The notes beneath the pieces were generated by a model. That model searched no databases. It saw nothing but the letters and a program-made list of their open reading frames with translations, and was not told the DNA's origin. Below are positions 1 to 6,431 of a stretch of 8,174 bases of DNA, in pieces. Source of the DNA: CAISIP01 sp031403955 (GTDB lineage Bacteria; Pseudomonadota; Gammaproteobacteria; Burkholderiales; Burkholderiaceae_C); assembly GCA_031403955.1 (NCBI GenBank), contig JANNGR010000115.1, forward strand, positions 1 to 8,174. The letters run 5' to 3'. Position 1 is the stretch's first letter; every line of letters starts with the position of its first letter. The translations under genes were made by a program, and so were the position numbers.

Positions 1-771
1 GTCGCTGGTTATCGTGCACGCGAGCGGCGCAAGCGCCACTCCGCGGGCGTTGGCCGGACGGTCGCTCAAGGCCGCCAGTTGCATCGCACGTTGCTGCACC
101 TTCTGCGCAAAGACCTGCGGCTTGGCGATGTCGTCGACCAGACGCCAGTCTTTGGCCTTTTGCCCCCGCACGCCTTCGACACTGGTGCAAAATATGTCGG
201 CCAGGTCGTGGCGCACATGCCTTTTGTCAGTAACGCGGGTCAGGCCACCGGTGCCGGGCAACACGCCCAGCAGCGGCACTTCGGGCAGGCTGACTGCCGA
301 CGAGCGGTCATCGACCAGGATTATCTCGTCACACGCCAGCGCCATTTCGTAACCGCCGCCGGCGCAGGCGCCATTGACCGCGGCGAGGAACTTCAGGCCG
401 CTGTATTTCGACGAATCCTCCAGACCATTGCGCGTCTCGTTGGTGAACTTGCAGAAATTCACTTTCCAGGCATGGCTGCTGACCCCAAGCATGAAGATGT
501 TGGCACCCGAGCAGAAGACCCGGTCCTTCAGGCTGGTGACGACCACGGTGCGCACCTCGGGGTGTTCGAACCGGATGCGATTGATTGCGTCGTTCAATTC
601 GATGTCAACGCCCAGGTCATAACTATTCAGCTTTAGCTTGTAGCCGGGACGCAGGCCGGCGTTTTCGTCGAAATCGGCTTTCAGTGTGGCCACGACGCCA
701 TCGAAATCAAGTTTCCAGTGTTTGTACTGCGAAGGGTCGGTCTGATACTCGACACGGCTGGGAATAGTCAT
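1..771 (-). CDS. boxC: Benzoyl-CoA-dihydrodiol lyase (2,3-epoxybenzoyl-CoA dihydrolase), N-terminal part, cut by window edge
   Basis: The gene starts at ATG 769-771 and stays open to the left edge, giving 257 residues of a family usually near 550, so this is a partial gene with no visible stop. An AGGAG (780-784) sits 8 bases before the ATG. The protein begins MTIPSRVEYQTDPSQYKHWK, typical of BoxC. It has crotonase-fold signatures: CSGANI (87-92) and GACAGGGYEMALACD (134-148), which build the CoA-binding oxyanion hole, then SLPEVPLLGVLPGTGGLTR (161-179). In the known pathway BoxC opens the ring of 2,3-epoxybenzoyl-CoA in the cytoplasm, using water and releasing formate, after BoxAB has made the epoxide. 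The length of the N-terminal extension before the crotonase core and the neighbouring boxR and bclA argue against an ordinary enoyl-CoA hydratase. boxB and boxA, if present, would lie to the left. The gene has its own upstream region, separated from boxR by 110 bases. Confidence 0.94.
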   Translation of the reverse strand, partial: MTIPSRVEYQTDPSQYKHWKLDFDGVVATLKADFDENAGLRPGYKLKLNSYDLGVDIELNDAINRIRFEHPEVRTVVVTSLKDRVFCSGANIFMLGVSSHAWKVNFCKFTNETRNGLEDSSKYSGLKFLAAVNGACAGGGYEMALACDEIILVDDRSSAVSLPEVPLLGVLPGTGGLTRVTDKRHVRHDLADIFCTSVEGVRGQKAKDWRLVDDIAKPQVFAQKVQQRAMQLAALSDRPANARGVALAPLACTITSD

Positions 772-825
772 GGTTAGGTCTCCTAAAGGCGCACAAAAGT
801 GCATTTATTGAATCTCAGTTTACGC

Positions 826-853
826 ATCATAATGCTTTTCATGAAAGTTACAA
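826..853 (-). promoter_or_regulatory. Predicted sigma70-type promoter of boxC
   Basis: On the minus strand, TTGTAA (848-853) and TATGAT (826-831) are separated by 16 bases. This is a plausible -35/-10 pair that would start transcription near 819 and give a leader of roughly 48 bases before the boxC ATG. An inverted repeat, AATGCTT (831-837) and AAGCATT (852-858), with the palindrome TTTCATGAAA (837-846) between its arms, covers both promoter elements. A protein bound there would block RNA polymerase. The boxes were picked by eye. Confidence 0.5.
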
Positions 854-887
854 GCATTTTAATGCATTTAGGAAAAATAATTCATAT
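828..887. promoter_or_regulatory. Candidate BoxR operator block A (upstream of boxC)
   Basis: This A+T-rich block resembles the one at 1842-1902. Shared parts, in order, are TGCTT, CATGAA followed by GTTACAA, GCATT, and AATAATTCATAT, with nearly equal spacing. It also holds the palindrome AATGCATT (861-868). A further small dyad, GCAC-AAAA-GTGC (791-802), lies in the predicted boxC leader. Operators of the related regulator BzdR are described as containing TGCA repeats, so assigning this to BoxR is reasonable but inferred. The right end overlaps the boxR stop codon. Confidence 0.5.
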
Positions 888-1856
888 GGAAAGTCGGAGC
901 GCTTGCCGCACCGTCTCTCGTAATGCCAAAAATGTAGGCTCCAGCGGCTGCGCGCTGGTGTCGATTTTGAACTGCGCTTTCGAATAAAACGCCGCACGGC
1001 CGGCCAGGATGCCTTTTAGGTCTTGCATCGCCTCCTTGCTGGCCGCCATCGGGCGCAAATCACCCTGCGCCGCGACGCGTTTCATGTGGTCCTCGGGATC
1101 GGCCTGCAGCCAGACGGTTGTGCAGTGAGCGAGCAACTGGTTGAAGGTGGCCGCGTCCGAAACCAGGCCACCCGGCGTGGCGATCACCGCCTCGGGGTAG
1201 ATCTGGATTGCCTCTTCGAGCGCGCGCCGCTCGTAACGGCGATAAGCGTTCACGCCATAAAGCGCCTGTATTTCGGCCACGCTGCAACCGGCGAATTTTT
1301 CGATTTCGCGACTCAACTCAACAAACGGGAAACCCAGGTCTTCGGCCAGCATGTGGCCCAGAGTTGACTTGCCAGCCCCGCGCAGCCCGACCAGGGCCAC
1401 ACGTGAGCTGAGTGCCGCATTGCCACCACCGGTGCCGAGCATTTCGCCGATTGCCACCCGCACGCGCTGTAACGTGGCCTCGTCGCGCTGTTCGAGCAAC
1501 TCGCGGATCAGCAGCCACTCCGGCGAGGATGTTGTCACGTCGCCAATCAATTCGCCCAAGGAGCATTGCAAAGCGCCGGCTACCTGCAACAAAACCAGCA
1601 CCGACGCATTGCCCAAGCCGTATTCCATGTTTGCCAGGTGCCTCTCCGACACATCGGCCGCCAGCGCGACGGCCCTGCGCGTCATGCCGCGGCGGGCGCG
1701 CAGTGAACGTACCCGGTCACCCAAAGCCATCAGGAAAGGGTTTTTTTCTTCTGGCGTCGATGCCTGCCCTGGTTTGCCGTGCATGTCGAAGGAGTCAAGG
1801 CCTGGCAGCGCCACAGCCGACTTTTGCGCGGGGGAATGCAATATAGTGCTTGACAT
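882..1856 (-). CDS. boxR: BoxR/BzdR-family transcriptional regulator (XRE HTH plus shikimate-kinase-like domain)
   Basis: The 324-residue protein has an XRE-type helix-turn-helix at about 40-106, including GDRVRSLRARRGMTRRAVA (46-64) and VSERHLANMEYG (69-80). A linker follows to about 150, then a shikimate-kinase-like domain with Walker A GLRGAGKST (157-165), the region IEKFAGCSVAEIQALYG (185-201) and a PGG (228-230). This architecture belongs to BzdR/BoxR, repressors of benzoate degradation whose C-terminal domain senses benzoyl-CoA. The DxD that binds shikimate in true kinases appears here as E-L-S (180-182), fitting ligand binding rather than aromatic biosynthesis. It is divergent from bclA and precedes boxC on the same strand. 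The start is uncertain: ATG 1854-1856 lacks a Shine-Dalgarno and lies inside an operator-like block. Met25 (first base 1784) would give 300 residues, close to the family's usual size, but also lacks a good ribosome site. Confidence 0.92.
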   Translation of the reverse strand: MSSTILHSPAQKSAVALPGLDSFDMHGKPGQASTPEEKNPFLMALGDRVRSLRARRGMTRRAVALAADVSERHLANMEYGLGNASVLVLLQVAGALQCSLGELIGDVTTSSPEWLLIRELLEQRDEATLQRVRVAIGEMLGTGGGNAALSSRVALVGLRGAGKSTLGHMLAEDLGFPFVELSREIEKFAGCSVAEIQALYGVNAYRRYERRALEEAIQIYPEAVIATPGGLVSDAATFNQLLAHCTTVWLQADPEDHMKRVAAQGDLRPMAASKEAMQDLKGILAGRAAFYSKAQFKIDTSAQPLEPTFLALRETVRQALRLSI

Positions 1857-1902
1857 GAAGTTACAAAGGCATTACCGTTCGTTTGCGCAGAATAATTCAT
1901 AT
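1842..1902. promoter_or_regulatory. Candidate BoxR operator block B (boxR-bclA divergent region)
   Basis: The block repeats the arrangement at 828-887: TGCTT, CATGAAGTTACAA, GGCATT, then AATAATTCATAT, in the same plus-strand orientation. It lies between the divergent boxR and bclA genes and overlaps the first codons of boxR as annotated. A minus-strand TTGTAA (1861-1866) with TATATT (1840-1845), spacer 15, parallels the boxC promoter pair. No convincing -35/-10 pair was found for bclA. A role in repression of bclA and autoregulation of boxR is inferred. Confidence 0.45.
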
Positions 1903-1945
1903 TGTCTCGCCGCGCAAGTCGAATCGCAATTTCGGAGACCGATCC

Positions 1946-3550
1946 ATGCCAGACACTCAAGTTCCAGCACACAGCGCCACAGGGGTACAGCCGCCCGGGG
2001 CGAACTTCAACTTTGCGCAGCACCTGATAACACGCAACCTTGCCCGTGCTGGCAAAACGGCCTACATCGATGATCACGGCAGCCTGAGTTACGGTGAACT
2101 GTCGGAGCGTATTCGCCGTCTGGCCGCGGCGCTGCTGGCCTCGGGTTTGCGCCGCGAAGAACGCGTGATGTTACTGATGCACGACTGCAACGACTGGCCG
2201 GTGAGTTTTCTGGGCGCGTTGTACGCTGGCATTGTGCCGGTGGCCGTGAATACGCTGCTGACCGCCGACGACTATGCCTTCATGCTGCAAAACAGCCGGG
2301 CCCAGGCGGTGATCGTGTCGGACGCCCTGCTGCCCACGCTGCTGTCAGCCATGGCCCAAGGCGTACACGAGGTAAAGACCGTGCTGGTCTCGGGCCCGCT
2401 CGCAGCCTTGCCGTCGGGGGCGGCGGCGTTGGACAATCTGGTTGCGCAACACGCGCCACTGAATGCGCCCGCCGCCACTGGAGCGGATGACCCCGGCTTC
2501 TGGCTTTACTCGTCCGGCTCCACCGGACGGCCCAAAGGCACGCTGCACAGCCATGCCAACCCGTACTGGACGGCCGAACTCTATGGCACACCGGTGCTGG
2601 GCCTGACCGAACGCGACGTATGTTTTTCAGCCGCCAAACTTTTCTTCGCCTACGGTCTGGGCAATGCGCTGAGTTTCCCGCTCAGCGTAGGCGCCACCAC
2701 GATCCTGATGGCCGAGAGGCCGACGCCGCAGGCCACGTTCAAACGCTGGTGCGGCGGCATTGGCGGCACAAAGCCCACCGTCTTCTTCGGCGCCCCGACC
2801 GGTTTTGCCGGCATGCTGGCCGCGCCGGAACTGCCCGCCAAAGGCGACGTAGCGCTGCGACTGGCTTCATCCGCTGGCGAAGCCTTGCCGGGCGAACTGG
2901 GCGAACGATTCACCGCCCACTTCGGTATCGAGATAATCGACGGCATCGGCTCAACCGAGATGCTGCACATATTCCTGTCCAACCGCCCTGGCAAAGTGCG
3001 CTATGGCACCACCGGCTGGCCGGTGCCGGGTTACGACATCGAGTTGCGCGGTGATGACGGAGCGCCGGTACCCGATGGCGAGACCGGCGACCTCTACATT
3101 CAGGGCCCGAGCGCGGCGCTGATGTACTGGGGTAGCCGGGACAAATCGCGCGAGACCTTTCAAGGCGCGTGGACCAAGAGCGGAGACAAGTATGTGCGCA
3201 ATTCTGACGGCAGCTACACCTACTCGGGTCGCAGCGACGACATGCTGAAGGTCAGCGGCATCTACGTGTCACCGTTCGAAGTCGAGGCCACGCTGGTACA
3301 ACATCCGGCGGTGCTGGAAGCGGCCGTCATCGGCGTGTCCGACGACGAGGGCCTCACGAAAACCAAGGCCTTCGTCGTGCTCAAGTCCGGCGCTAAAGCC
3401 GATGAGGCCGAGCTGAAGGCCTTCGTGAAAGAACGCCTCGCGCCCTACAAATACCCGCGCCAGATCGAATTCGTCGCCGACCTGCCGAAAACCGCCACCG
3501 GAAAAATCCAGCGTTTCAAGTTGCGCGAACGCGAGGCGGTGGCACGATGA
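1946..3550 (+). CDS. bclA: Benzoate-CoA ligase (AMP-forming)
   Basis: The enzyme activates benzoate with ATP and CoA to benzoyl-CoA, AMP and pyrophosphate in the cytoplasm, the first step of the box pathway. The 534-residue product has the usual length. Acyl-adenylate-forming enzyme motifs appear in order: the P-loop YSSGSTGRPKGT (188-199), GIGSTEM (333-339), SGD (412-414), GRSDDMLKVSG (428-438), and TATGKIQRFK (516-525), whose Lys520 is the expected adenylation lysine. ATG 1946 is chosen over an upstream in-frame ATG at 1883 because GGAG (1934-1937) lies 8 bases before it and the earlier start falls in the operator-like region. Its stop overlaps the next start by 4 bases (ATGA, 3547-3550), so the two are probably translationally coupled. 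Benzoate specificity is inferred from overall similarity and the box neighbours; a close relative using hydroxybenzoate or fluorobenzoate cannot be excluded. Confidence 0.94.
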   Translation: MPDTQVPAHSATGVQPPGANFNFAQHLITRNLARAGKTAYIDDHGSLSYGELSERIRRLAAALLASGLRREERVMLLMHDCNDWPVSFLGALYAGIVPVAVNTLLTADDYAFMLQNSRAQAVIVSDALLPTLLSAMAQGVHEVKTVLVSGPLAALPSGAAALDNLVAQHAPLNAPAATGADDPGFWLYSSGSTGRPKGTLHSHANPYWTAELYGTPVLGLTERDVCFSAAKLFFAYGLGNALSFPLSVGATTILMAERPTPQATFKRWCGGIGGTKPTVFFGAPTGFAGMLAAPELPAKGDVALRLASSAGEALPGELGERFTAHFGIEIIDGIGSTEMLHIFLSNRPGKVRYGTTGWPVPGYDIELRGDDGAPVPDGETGDLYIQGPSAALMYWGSRDKSRETFQGAWTKSGDKYVRNSDGSYTYSGRSDDMLKVSGIYVSPFEVEATLVQHPAVLEAAVIGVSDDEGLTKTKAFVVLKSGAKADEAELKAFVKERLAPYKYPRQIEFVADLPKTATGKIQRFKLREREAVAR

Positions 3551-4008
3551 ATCACAGTGCTGAAATTGTTTGGGAACGCGGCGAACACGACTTCGTGTCA
3601 GGCCGCTACAGCCGCAAACACCTGCTGCGTTTCGACGGAGGCGTCGACGTGCCGGGTTCATCGTCGCCCCAGGTGGTGCCGGTGCCCTGGTCGGACCCGG
3701 CGGCGGTGGACCCGGAAGAGGCGTTCGTGGCGTCAATCTCGAGCTGCCACATGTTGTGGTTTCTGTCGATTGCGGTCCGCAACGGATTTTGCGTCGACGC
3801 TTACCGCGACCATGCGCTGGGCGAGATGCGCAACAACGACGCGGGCAAACAGGTGATCGCGCGTGTGACACTGCGGCCCGAAGTGGTTTTTTCGGGTGCG
3901 CGCATGCCCGACCGGGAAGCGCTGGACCACTTGCACCATCGGGCGCACGAAGAATGTTTCATCGCCAACTCGGTCAAGACCGAGATTGTTTGCGAGCCGG
4001 TGTACTGA
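3547..4008 (+). CDS. OsmC/Ohr-family protein
   Basis: The 153-residue protein matches the OsmC fold. It has the helix region DPEEAFVASISSCHMLWFLS (55-74) with Cys67, and the C-terminal HHRAHEECFIANSVKTEI (130-147) with Cys137. In OsmC/Ohr proteins two such cysteines reduce organic hydroperoxides, and both are present. The start overlaps the bclA stop by 4 bases, so it shares the bclA transcript. It could protect the cell from peroxides formed during aerobic, epoxide-based benzoate breakdown, but nothing in the sequence proves this, and some OsmC relatives have no known activity. There is no signal peptide, so it should be cytoplasmic. The 226 bases after its stop (4009-4234) hold no supported gene and no clear terminator. 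A hairpin with arms GCTGCG and CGCAGC (4204-4224) lies there without a T-run. Confidence 0.88.
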   Translation: MNHSAEIVWERGEHDFVSGRYSRKHLLRFDGGVDVPGSSSPQVVPVPWSDPAAVDPEEAFVASISSCHMLWFLSIAVRNGFCVDAYRDHALGEMRNNDAGKQVIARVTLRPEVVFSGARMPDREALDHLHHRAHEECFIANSVKTEIVCEPVY

Positions 4009-4234
4009 GCCTGGATTCGGCAAGTTGAGCCGCGCCACGGCCTGCTTTCGGCGTTGCGCGCTGTGCCAGCGCACCTGGGTCAAACGCCAGCCCTGAGCCT
4101 GCCTCTGCCTGTGAAGTTGCTTCGTCAAATGGGCTGCCCGAGTTGATCGGCCGCGCCGGCTTCGACCACTACCTGCGCCAGCCCGCGGCTCCCGGCGAGA
4201 CTCGCTGCGCTGCTGGCACGCAGCTTCGCAAACG

Positions 4235-6175
4235 TCAGTTCGGCCCAGCCAGGCCAATGCCGGTAGTGGCGGCGCCCAGGCCCGCCGTGAATTGCACCGG
4301 CGCGGGCAAGCTGCCGGAGAGCGGCGTCGCCGTGCAGGCCAGCGCCGACAGGTCCCACGCCTCGATGCCGGTCGCGGTCGCGCGAAAAAGCATCGTGCCG
4401 TCGACTGCCAGCGCCGTGCCAGTGGACGAAGTGAACCCGGCGTTCGAAGTCGCGCAGGGCACCGGGTTGGCGCCGAAGCCGAGGTCGTAGACCTCTAGGT
4501 TCTGTCCCGTCGAGCGGGCAATGCGGCCGTTCGGCAGCGCGAGCACGGTCTGCAGCGGCGGGGCGCCGCCGGTGTTGTTGGCGCCGGTCACCGAGGTCTG
4601 GGTGGACGAGAGATCGAGCACCTGGATGCCGCTCGAAAAGCCGCGCACCAGCCGCTGCCCCGGGTTCAGCCATGCCAGACCGCTGCCGACCGGCGCGGTG
4701 AAGACCGAGTTGTTGTTGTGCGTCACCGTCGGCGGGATGCTCATGTTCCACAGCTCCAGCGAGCCGGACGTCGAGCGCAGCAGGACCGAGCCCGGCGCGT
4801 GCGCCAGCAGCGAGATGCCCGCCGACATAGCGGCGGGCCGGTTGAGGACGCTGGCGAGCTTGACGAGTGGCGAGGTGCCCGGCTGGTAGACCTCGAGACC
4901 GCGGTCGGTGCCGCGGACGAACTGGCCGTTGAGAAAGGCCGCGTCGACGCCGTTGCCCGACATCGCCGCCGAGTTGGTGCCGGTGGCCGGCGTGCTGCCC
5001 GCCGCGACGAGCGTCGGTGCCGCCAGCGTGCCGCCGATCGTGAACACCTCGAGGGCGCTCGAGCTCGCCCGCAGCAGCGTGTTGCCCGAACGCACAAGAC
5101 CCACGACCGGCAGTCCCGCCGACAGCGCCGGCACCGACGCCGTCGTGACGAGGCCGAAGCTTGCCGGCACGCCCGCGGCCGCCGGCGTGAAGCGGATCGT
5201 CTCGACGCCGCCGGCATGGCTGCGAAAGAGCAGCGTGCCGGGGGCCGGAGGAGGCGCCAGCACCATGAAGGGCAACGACGCGCTGCCGGTCTGGTTGGCG
5301 CTTTGCACCGTCACCTGCACCGTTCCCGCCGCCAGGCCGGACGGCACCGCGGCCCTGGCCTGCGTCGCGCTCGTCGGCGTCGTCGCGACCGGCGCGGTGC
5401 CGAAACGTACGGTCATCGGCGCGACGAAGCCGGCGCCGGTGACGGTGACCTGCGTTGCTGGCGTTCCGCTCGTCGGCGTGAGCGACGACAGCACCGGCCG
5501 CACGGTGATCGGCGCGCTCGCCGCGCCGTACGGCACTGCGGCCGACGCGGTCAGGGTCGACGCACCCGCGGTCGTCGCCGTGATCGGCGCGCTCGTTACT
5601 GCGCCGGCCGTGTCGATGGGGATCGTCAAGGTCACGCCCGAGCTGAGCGGCGAGGCGACGGTGACAACGATGTCCTTGCCCGGCGGCGGCATCGCCGTCA
5701 CGGAGACGGTGGCCGTGCCGCCAGCGGCCAGCGACAGTACCGGCGAAACGATCGCCAGCTGGGCCGCGATCGCCTGCATGTCGACCTGCTTCTCCTGGCA
5801 ATTGAAAGGTATGTACGGTGACGGATTGGTGCCGAGATACCAACAGGCGACGGCACGCAAGCGATGCCCACCAACCGGCAAGGCGAGCACGCCGGTCGCG
5901 ACGACGTCGCTGCCCTGCGGCATGAGGGTGAAGTCGTTCGTGACCTCGCGCCACGCGCCGGGAGTCTTCACCGGTCCGTCGCCCTCGAGCGGGGCCACCC
6001 ACGCCCGGAAGGACGTCGGCCGCGCGAAGAGCGAGCGCATCGCGACGGTGGCAGGCGCGCTGACCGCGGCCACCGTCGATCCGTTGGTCGGCCGCTCGAT
6101 GATGACGGCGCAACCGGCGAGCGCCAGTGCCGTCGCGACGCCGGCGAACCCGCCGATCGATCTTTTTCGCTGCAT
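4235..6175 (-). CDS. Predicted lipoprotein with TIG domain and seven-repeat beta-propeller-like C-terminus, function unknown
   Basis: The start is ATG 6173-6175, with GGGAG (6183-6187) 7 bases upstream; an in-frame ATG at 6232 lacks this support. The 646-residue product begins MQRKRS, then a hydrophobic stretch and lipobox ALAG-C with the lipidated Cys at 22. The residue after it is Ala, which favours the outer membrane. Residues about 28-140 are an unrecognised domain with Cys111 and Cys126, which could form a disulphide. About 141-226 look Ig-like. About 227-306 are an IPT/TIG domain (LSSLTPTSGTPATQVTVTGA). The remainder, about 312-646, is seven diverged repeats built around an Arg and a [IV]-E-[VLA]-[YWF] element, fitting a beta-propeller. 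Cys574 and Cys614 may pair. Composition is very G+C rich, above the box genes. Such proteins often bind surface partners or polymers, but no specific role can be assigned. The gene converges on the bclA-OsmC operon. Confidence 0.82.
   Translation of the reverse strand: MQRKRSIGGFAGVATALALAGCAVIIERPTNGSTVAAVSAPATVAMRSLFARPTSFRAWVAPLEGDGPVKTPGAWREVTNDFTLMPQGSDVVATGVLALPVGGHRLRAVACWYLGTNPSPYIPFNCQEKQVDMQAIAAQLAIVSPVLSLAAGGTATVSVTAMPPPGKDIVVTVASPLSSGVTLTIPIDTAGAVTSAPITATTAGASTLTASAAVPYGAASAPITVRPVLSSLTPTSGTPATQVTVTGAGFVAPMTVRFGTAPVATTPTSATQARAAVPSGLAAGTVQVTVQSANQTGSASLPFMVLAPPPAPGTLLFRSHAGGVETIRFTPAAAGVPASFGLVTTASVPALSAGLPVVGLVRSGNTLLRASSSALEVFTIGGTLAAPTLVAAGSTPATGTNSAAMSGNGVDAAFLNGQFVRGTDRGLEVYQPGTSPLVKLASVLNRPAAMSAGISLLAHAPGSVLLRSTSGSLELWNMSIPPTVTHNNNSVFTAPVGSGLAWLNPGQRLVRGFSSGIQVLDLSSTQTSVTGANNTGGAPPLQTVLALPNGRIARSTGQNLEVYDLGFGANPVPCATSNAGFTSSTGTALAVDGTMLFRATATGIEAWDLSALACTATPLSGSLPAPVQFTAGLGAATTGIGLAGPN
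4238..5242 (-). repeat. Seven tandem protein repeats, 43-52 residues each
   Basis: Within the lipoprotein the pattern L-[LFV]-R-[SAG], a short gap, then G-[LIV]-[EQ]-[VLA]-[YWFL] recurs seven times. The marker Arg falls at residues 318, 369, 421, 467, 511, 554 and 598 of the 646-residue form, giving steps of 52, 46, 44, 43 and 44 after a first step of 51. Examples are LLRSTSGSLELWNM, LVRGFSSGIQVLDL and LFRATATGIEAWDL. The preceding strand is also partly conserved (e.g. GTALAVDG). Seven units of about 45 residues fit a seven-bladed propeller. The repeats are diverged at DNA level. Confidence 0.75.
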
Positions 6176-6255
6176 CTCGCTGCTCCCGGTTCGGTGGCGG
6201 GTGTTCAGGCGGTCGGTCGGCTCGGGGGTCACTCAGCCGCCTCAGTTCAAGTATT

Positions 6256-6284
6256 GCACCTTGGTGCTGCCGTGGAAACCACGG
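6256..6284. other. Two adjacent small hairpins upstream of the lipoprotein gene
   Basis: GCACC-TT-GGTGC (6256-6267) is followed two bases later by CCGTGG-AAA-CCACGG (6270-6284). On the plus strand the second is followed by TTTT (6285-6288), resembling a weak terminator, but no plus-strand gene leads into it. On the minus strand they would lie about 80-110 bases before the lipoprotein start, in its possible leader. Function unknown. Confidence 0.3.
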
Positions 6285-6314
6285 TTTTGCGAACTGTAAT
6301 GCCGAACCAGTCGC

Positions 6315-6431
6315 TCACCAGTTGATGCGCTGATCGACCTGGTATTGCGGTGAGGCCCGCGCCGACGAGTCCCATTCGGGTGAATAGGCTACTTGGGGAT
6401 TGCCGTATGGACATAACCGTTTTGAAAGAAA
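6315..6431 (-). pseudogene. Possible C-terminal remnant of a lost G+C-rich gene
   Basis: An open frame of 38 codons ends at TGA 6315-6317. Its last part reads SPQYQVDQRINW, with G+C-rich third positions, as the neighbouring high-G+C genes have. Upstream it runs out of frame into the 3' end of the A+T-rich NTF2-like gene and meets TAA at 6432-6434, so any genuine remnant probably covers only about 6315-6410. It could be the tail of a gene interrupted when the A+T-rich pair arrived. The family was not recognised and chance cannot be excluded. Confidence 0.22.

Noticed and set aside
79..636. A plus-strand open frame of 185 codons within boxC
   Set aside because: It is antisense to the clear BoxC sequence and has no family resemblance of its own.
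3896..4096. A plus-strand frame ending in a Cys-rich stretch (CFRRCALCQRTWVKR) just after the OsmC gene
   Set aside because: It looks slightly like a zinc-knuckle tail, but most of it overlaps OsmC out of frame and only about 24 codons lie beyond, with no ribosome site or start supported.
4204..4224. Hairpin GCTGCG/CGCAGC just past the lipoprotein stop as a terminator
   Set aside because: It has a 9-base loop and no T-run on the minus strand, so a rho-independent terminator is not supported.
4125..6113. A 662-codon minus-strand open frame overlapping the lipoprotein gene
   Set aside because: It is extremely Arg/Gly/Ala rich with no domain motif or ribosome site. The alternative frame has a lipobox, a TIG domain and regular repeats, so this one is a shadow caused by high G+C.
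4908..6299. A 463-codon plus-strand open frame antisense to the lipoprotein
   Set aside because: There are no recognisable motifs, and it is fully explained as the complement of the high-G+C gene.
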